From assembly GCA_918807975.1 (NCBI GenBank), contig OU964934.1, positions 12,772,001 through 12,836,000 on the forward strand: a stretch of 64,000 nt of DNA, written 5' to 3'. The DNA is from Aplidium turbinatum (lineage: Eukaryota > Chordata > Ascidiacea > Aplousobranchia > Polyclinidae). The stretch's first letter is position 1, and every line of letters begins with the position of its first letter. The translations under genes and the position numbers were made by a program. The notes under the pieces are model-generated. The model was not told the DNA's origin. It saw only the letters and a list, made by a program, of their open reading frames with translations, and did no database searches. Below are positions 60,772 through 64,000 of this stretch, in pieces.

Positions 60772-63700
60772 CTATAATTTGAATAGAATAAATATCAACC
60801 TAGAATTACGTAACCTATAAGAGGAAAAAAGTCTTTTCTGGCCTGCTGCTCGTTGGATTCAAAGAGGTAATTTAGGAAGACGTTTGAAAGAAGGCTTGTT
60901 AGAGCCTAATAATCTACTTTGGGTGGAATAAAGGGCAATGGATGATGAGTAAGTAAAAACATTGAAACGTGCAAACAGTGATTCCTATCTGAAGATCTAT
61001 GAATCCCTCGAAAGTCTGTAGAATGTTTGAAGGTGGTTCGAAAATGCAAGGCTGGATCAATCTCAGCAGGAGTACAAAATAACACATTATTTTGGTTTGT
61101 AGAAAGTTGTGCAAGGGATAGTCCTTTTATTCTTTTCTAGAGATGTTCAATTGATTTTTACACAACTGTGGAGAGAAATTGACTCTTGTGAAGAGTGGCA
61201 ATTTATTCTTTTCTAGTGTTCAAATGATTTTTACACAACTGTGGAGATAAATTAACTCTTGTGAAAGGGGGCATTGATTTTCATCGAAATAAAGTCATAA
61301 GTTTGCATCATGCAGTTTTGAAAGTTTGCTAGAAATGAGCTACTCTTGAGGTCCGCGGTCTTGATAATTCTTTAAAATTCAGTCTCTGGGTACAAAGATT
61401 CAAAACCATTAGCTCGCAGCTTTCAGCAATGTCTTGATAACTTTGTTACAATAGTTTTTTTTATTTGCTTAGCCTACCCGAAACAATTGTGAGGACATTG
61501 CAGTGTTTCAAGCTACTATACGTCTAAACTTAACGGAATCTTCTCAACTGAAATAAAATCTAGAAGCCATATTACCTACCTACTGCCATTTTAAAGAAAT
61601 TTGCCATTTGGTCCAGTTCTGCTCGTACGTCTGTGTTAAGGATTGTATAATAACCTTCTCTGCCTCCCCAAAACACAAAGTTCTCAGCTCCTAACTTTTT
61701 TCCGACTTCTAGACCTTTCTTTACTTGCGCAGCAGCATATGCCAAGACATGTGTATCGGGATTAGTGGCCGCCCCGTTGCTATATCTAAACACAAATTCA
61801 ACATAAGGATATATTATATGATAAGATAGAGAATGGCCATTAAAATCCATTAAGTAAGGCCTATTTTGTATTTTACTTATCACATCAATTTGAAGATACT
61901 TTCGTTTGCCAACCAATTTACTGCATACACAAACTGAATACTGAAAGCACTAGTTGCTACGTTCTAGCACTAGTTGCAACGTTCATCTGAGGAAATTGAA
62001 AGTAACACAAAGTTATACACACACAAACAATTATTATACACACAATTACACAATTGCATTCACACAAAGTTACGCCTGGAGTTTGCGAGCTTAAGGTAAA
62101 AAATAAATAAATAAAAACAAACAAGTCGTTTGGACTGTGGTTTCAAAATTTCCTGAGTTGAACTAGAGATCTAAGTATTGAAAATTAAAATCTTTAATGT
62201 AAATGAACCTTGGATGTGCAAACAGATTGCATGTATTCCACAGCAGCTTGATTCCAGTTTCTTGTTGGAGCTGGCTTGCGAGCTCTACCAGGCGGTCAAG
62301 ATTTTGGTTAGTTTCGGCCAGTGTGGCGCCTTCTGGTGCAACGTCGCGATCATGAAAACTCCAATACTGATCAAAAGGATTCAAATTAAGATGTGGACTG
62401 ACAAGCATTTTATTTACGAAACGTTACTTGTTTGACATGAAACAAAATTGTATTGCAACAAGTTTAACAAATTATATGGACGATATTTTTATATTGATCG
62501 TCCTGTTTTATTTTTGTTTCGTCACTGACGCAATCTACATTAAAACTTGAAGGAAGCAGCATTTATATAATTGTATGCTTTGATGTCAATCTGGTTATCA
62601 GTTGTGCTGCTTCCAAAATGTAAAACTATTTAAGACTGGTGGATTTAGCAGGCAAATTTTATGTACAAAAATGTATGATCGTTTAAGAAATCACACAAAA
62701 CCCAGTGTTTTTGCCGTGTTAAAGTGCTCTTTGGCATAAAATAGTGCACGACTGTATATGAATTACTTGTAAGTGTATTTACTATGGTATATCATGGCCA
62801 CCTAAAGATACGGCCTGATTTGTCACATTTTGCAGAGATTTCCAGGTTTTTCTAACTTTGGGCGAACGTTTAAATAAATTTTTCTAAAAATTAGATTTTT
62901 ACGCTTTCTTTATTCTTTTCCCCAGATGACACAATAGGTTTTAACAGCCTCACATGTTGCAAAACAAAGAAAATTTGATTTTGTAGATTTTAGTCAGACT
63001 GTTAATTTTCAATAACAGTCTGATTTTGCGTTTTTCAACTTACTTTTCCTCATTTGCTACTGCTTCCCCAAGGCAACAAAAAAGTTTTATGTCATTAGGA
63101 AACTGCAAAAAGTGAAAACATCTCAAAAAATATCAGTTAAGCTCTAGCAGTAGCTGTAATCAAAATCTGCAAAATGTGACAAATCAGGCCGCATCTCCAG
63201 GTGGCCATGGGTATATAATTATTATTGAAAAATATGAGAGTATACCTTTACGCCAAGTTTGGACATAAAGTCAAACGCAACTCTCATTCTGCGCTCTGCA
63301 TTCTCAACGCTATCTGACAGGTCGTCCCAAGGCCTGATCAATGTAGGAAAGCCAAAGGGATCGGCACCTGTATGAAAACAATGCATTGTTAACTGGATTG
63401 AGCATCTTGTCAACAAACTAAAACTATGCAATTGCTTTTTCGAAGCGTTTCGATTGATGACGTTTTTTCGATAGCTGTTCCGACACTAAGCGATGCTTTT
63501 GAACATGAACAAGAAAAATACAATCTATTAAAAACTTAAACAACAAATTTTACTGCGGTCAGAAATGATATAAAAGAAAAAAGATGTTTATACATCACAA
63601 GGAAGTATTAGAATAAATATAGTGATACCTGTTCCTCTGAACGTGTGCCAGTAGCAGACCGAAAATCTTAACCAATCCTTCATCGGTTTTCCCATGATTA

Positions 63701-63778
63701 TTTCATTCTCATTGTAATATTTGAAGCAGAGAACATCTTCTATGGCAGCATCTGGCTTGTATGGCACTTTCTTGATGT
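57102..63778 (-). CDS. xylA: xylose isomerase, nine of about ten coding exons
   Basis: Exons in order: 63629-63778, 63246-63367, 62209-62366, 61580-61785, 60688-60771, 60220-60275, 59672-59848, 57423-57605, 57102-57263 (stop 57102-57104). All junctions keep phase; about 432 residues are visible, close to the usual 440 of class II xylose isomerases. The enzyme is a metal-dependent, usually tetrameric aldose-ketose isomerase (D-xylose to D-xylulose). Visible motifs: [10 protein letters not shown] (catalytic His/Asp), [27 protein letters not shown] (metal Glu and Lys), [19 protein letters not shown] (metal Asp pair), [11 protein letters not shown] (last metal Asp). All expected active-site residues are present, so it looks functional. 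The first exon, coding fewer than ten residues, is not found up to 64000. The name xylA follows the bacterial gene. Confidence 0.95.
58135..58888. mobile_element. nested MITE, GTGGCGTAGCTAGGG ends
   Basis: CAGTGGCGTAGCTAGG and its inverse bound it. TTTCCG-containing flanks suggest an 8-bp duplication with one mismatch and a one-base offset (CTTTCCGT and CTTTCCGA). It contains 58260-58783. Confidence 0.8.
58260..58783. mobile_element. MITE of the 11054 family, innermost
   Basis: The ends are CAGTAGCGTAGCCAGG and, inverted, CAGTGGCGTAGCCAAA. The 8-bp duplication TTTTGAAC lies at 58252-58259 and 58784-58791. A small tandem insert (GGTATAAATTCC-like, near 58435-58480) distinguishes it from the other copies. 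Confidence 0.9.
59961..60050 (+). mobile_element. SINE 3' fragment
   Basis: It matches only the last ~90 bases of the SINE body (GCGAAAGTGCCAGGAATAA, CCCATGATAAAGATT), followed by an (AACCC/ATCA) tail. It lies in a xylose isomerase intron. Confidence 0.7.
61126..61270. repeat. two-copy tandem repeat of ~70 bases
   Basis: TTTATTCTTTTCTAG...TTTTTACACAACTGTGGAGA...AACTCTTGTGAA occurs twice in direct order (about 61126-61201 and 61202-61270). It lies between isomerase exons. Confidence 0.75.
61580..62366 (-). CDS. xylA: xylose isomerase catalytic exons (HDRD and WGGREGY)
   Basis: 62209-62366 carries [10 protein letters not shown] and [13 protein letters not shown]. 61580-61785 carries [20 protein letters not shown] and [17 protein letters not shown]. 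They join through a split Arg codon (AG+A). The downstream donor is GTAG|GTAGGT, chosen by phase. Confidence 0.94.
61948..62004 (+). repeat. terminal fragment of the 24935 foldback element
   Basis: CTAGCACTAGTTGCAACGTTC and CATCTGAGGAAATTGAAAGT match the outer left arm of 24935-25490. The first ~20 bases are duplicated in tandem. Confidence 0.65.
62793..63209. mobile_element. MITE with ~47-base terminal inverted repeats
   Basis: CATGGCCACCTAAAGATACG and GGCCTGATTTGTCACATTTT at the left are matched inverted at the right end. The flanking GGTATAT lies at 62786-62792 and 63210-63216. A diverged fragment (GGCCTAATTTGTCACATTTT) is at 6511-6560 in a Gas7 intron. Confidence 0.82.
63246..63778 (-). 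CDS. xylA: xylose isomerase exons for residues after the start to the first barrel strand
   Basis: 63629-63778 encodes [20 protein letters not shown] and [12 protein letters not shown], and enters in phase 1 after a CTATTTGCCAG acceptor. 63246-63367 encodes [14 protein letters not shown] and [15 protein letters not shown]. Both are N-terminal blocks of class II enzymes. Confidence 0.93.
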
Positions 63779-64000
63779 CTGGCAAATAGAGAGCAAGCAA
63801 TAGAACGTTTCATGCAATGTCGCTGTTTTTTTTTTTAATTTTGTATGGTTCTGGAATCTGGATGTGGCTGTGTACAAAGTTGAACAAAGATTTCAAATCG
63901 AGTTTTTTTTCTATAGCCTACCTCTGTTGCTGCTATAGCGTGATGTCTACCTCTGCATTACCAATCCCGCATGACTTCAGTAGTAAAAATAAACACAAAC
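63779..64000. other. start of the first isomerase intron or upstream region
   Basis: No ATG followed by a phase-1 donor could be found here, so the short first coding exon probably lies beyond 64000. Confidence 0.5.

Noticed and set aside
63941-63990. First xylose isomerase exon from an ATG near 63969
   Set aside because: The frame from that ATG hits a stop after four codons, and the nearby GT sites are in the wrong phase for the next exon.

Overview
The window is intron-rich, AT-rich nuclear DNA from an invertebrate animal. Four protein-coding genes can be rebuilt exon by exon: every model uses GT/AG sites and exon phases that join. The gene set (a Gas7-type SH3-WW-F-BAR protein, a Cys-loop receptor, a Dbx homeobox gene, a xylose isomerase) fits a bilaterian, perhaps an invertebrate deuterostome such as a tunicate. 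I cannot fix the species from sequence alone.

Layout, left to right. (1) 200-13393, minus strand: the first eight coding exons of a Gas7 orthologue (SH3, WW and the start of the F-BAR domain); the rest lies beyond the left edge. (2) 16689-28757, minus strand: a complete 11-exon nicotinic-type Cys-loop channel subunit of about 648 residues. It has the Cys-loop and four membrane segments but no vicinal cysteine pair in loop C, so it is a non-alpha or divergent subunit. (3) 33054-43770, plus strand: a four-exon Dbx homeobox gene of about 434 residues, head to head with the receptor gene across 4.3 kb. (4) 43771-57101: about 13 kb without a protein gene, filled largely by nested hAT transposons and holding one tRNA-Leu(AAG) gene. 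(5) 57102-63778, minus strand: nine exons of a xylose isomerase of about 432 visible residues, lacking only a very short first coding exon.

The four genes share no obvious pathway: cytoskeleton and membrane shaping, ligand-gated ion flow, neural progenitor patterning, sugar isomerisation. Two could be neuronal (Dbx and the receptor), and their shared upstream region is the only place where joint regulation is a fair hypothesis.

Mobile DNA dominates the rest. About a dozen hAT-type elements can be bounded by terminal inverted repeats plus 8-bp target duplications, several nested two or three deep (49337-53959; 57655-59319; 40940-43351). There is also a tRNA-derived SINE family with exchanged heads, a second SINE, two LINE 3' fragments, a 555-bp foldback element and an element with minisatellite-like termini (25598-26454). 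I saw no retrovirus-like or Polinton-like element, no rRNA gene and no CRISPR array. I did not find a clearly new biological system; the best leads are the receptor's unusual loop C, the intron-rich animal xylose isomerase, the minisatellite-ended element and a MITE family that carries a perfect CRE site.
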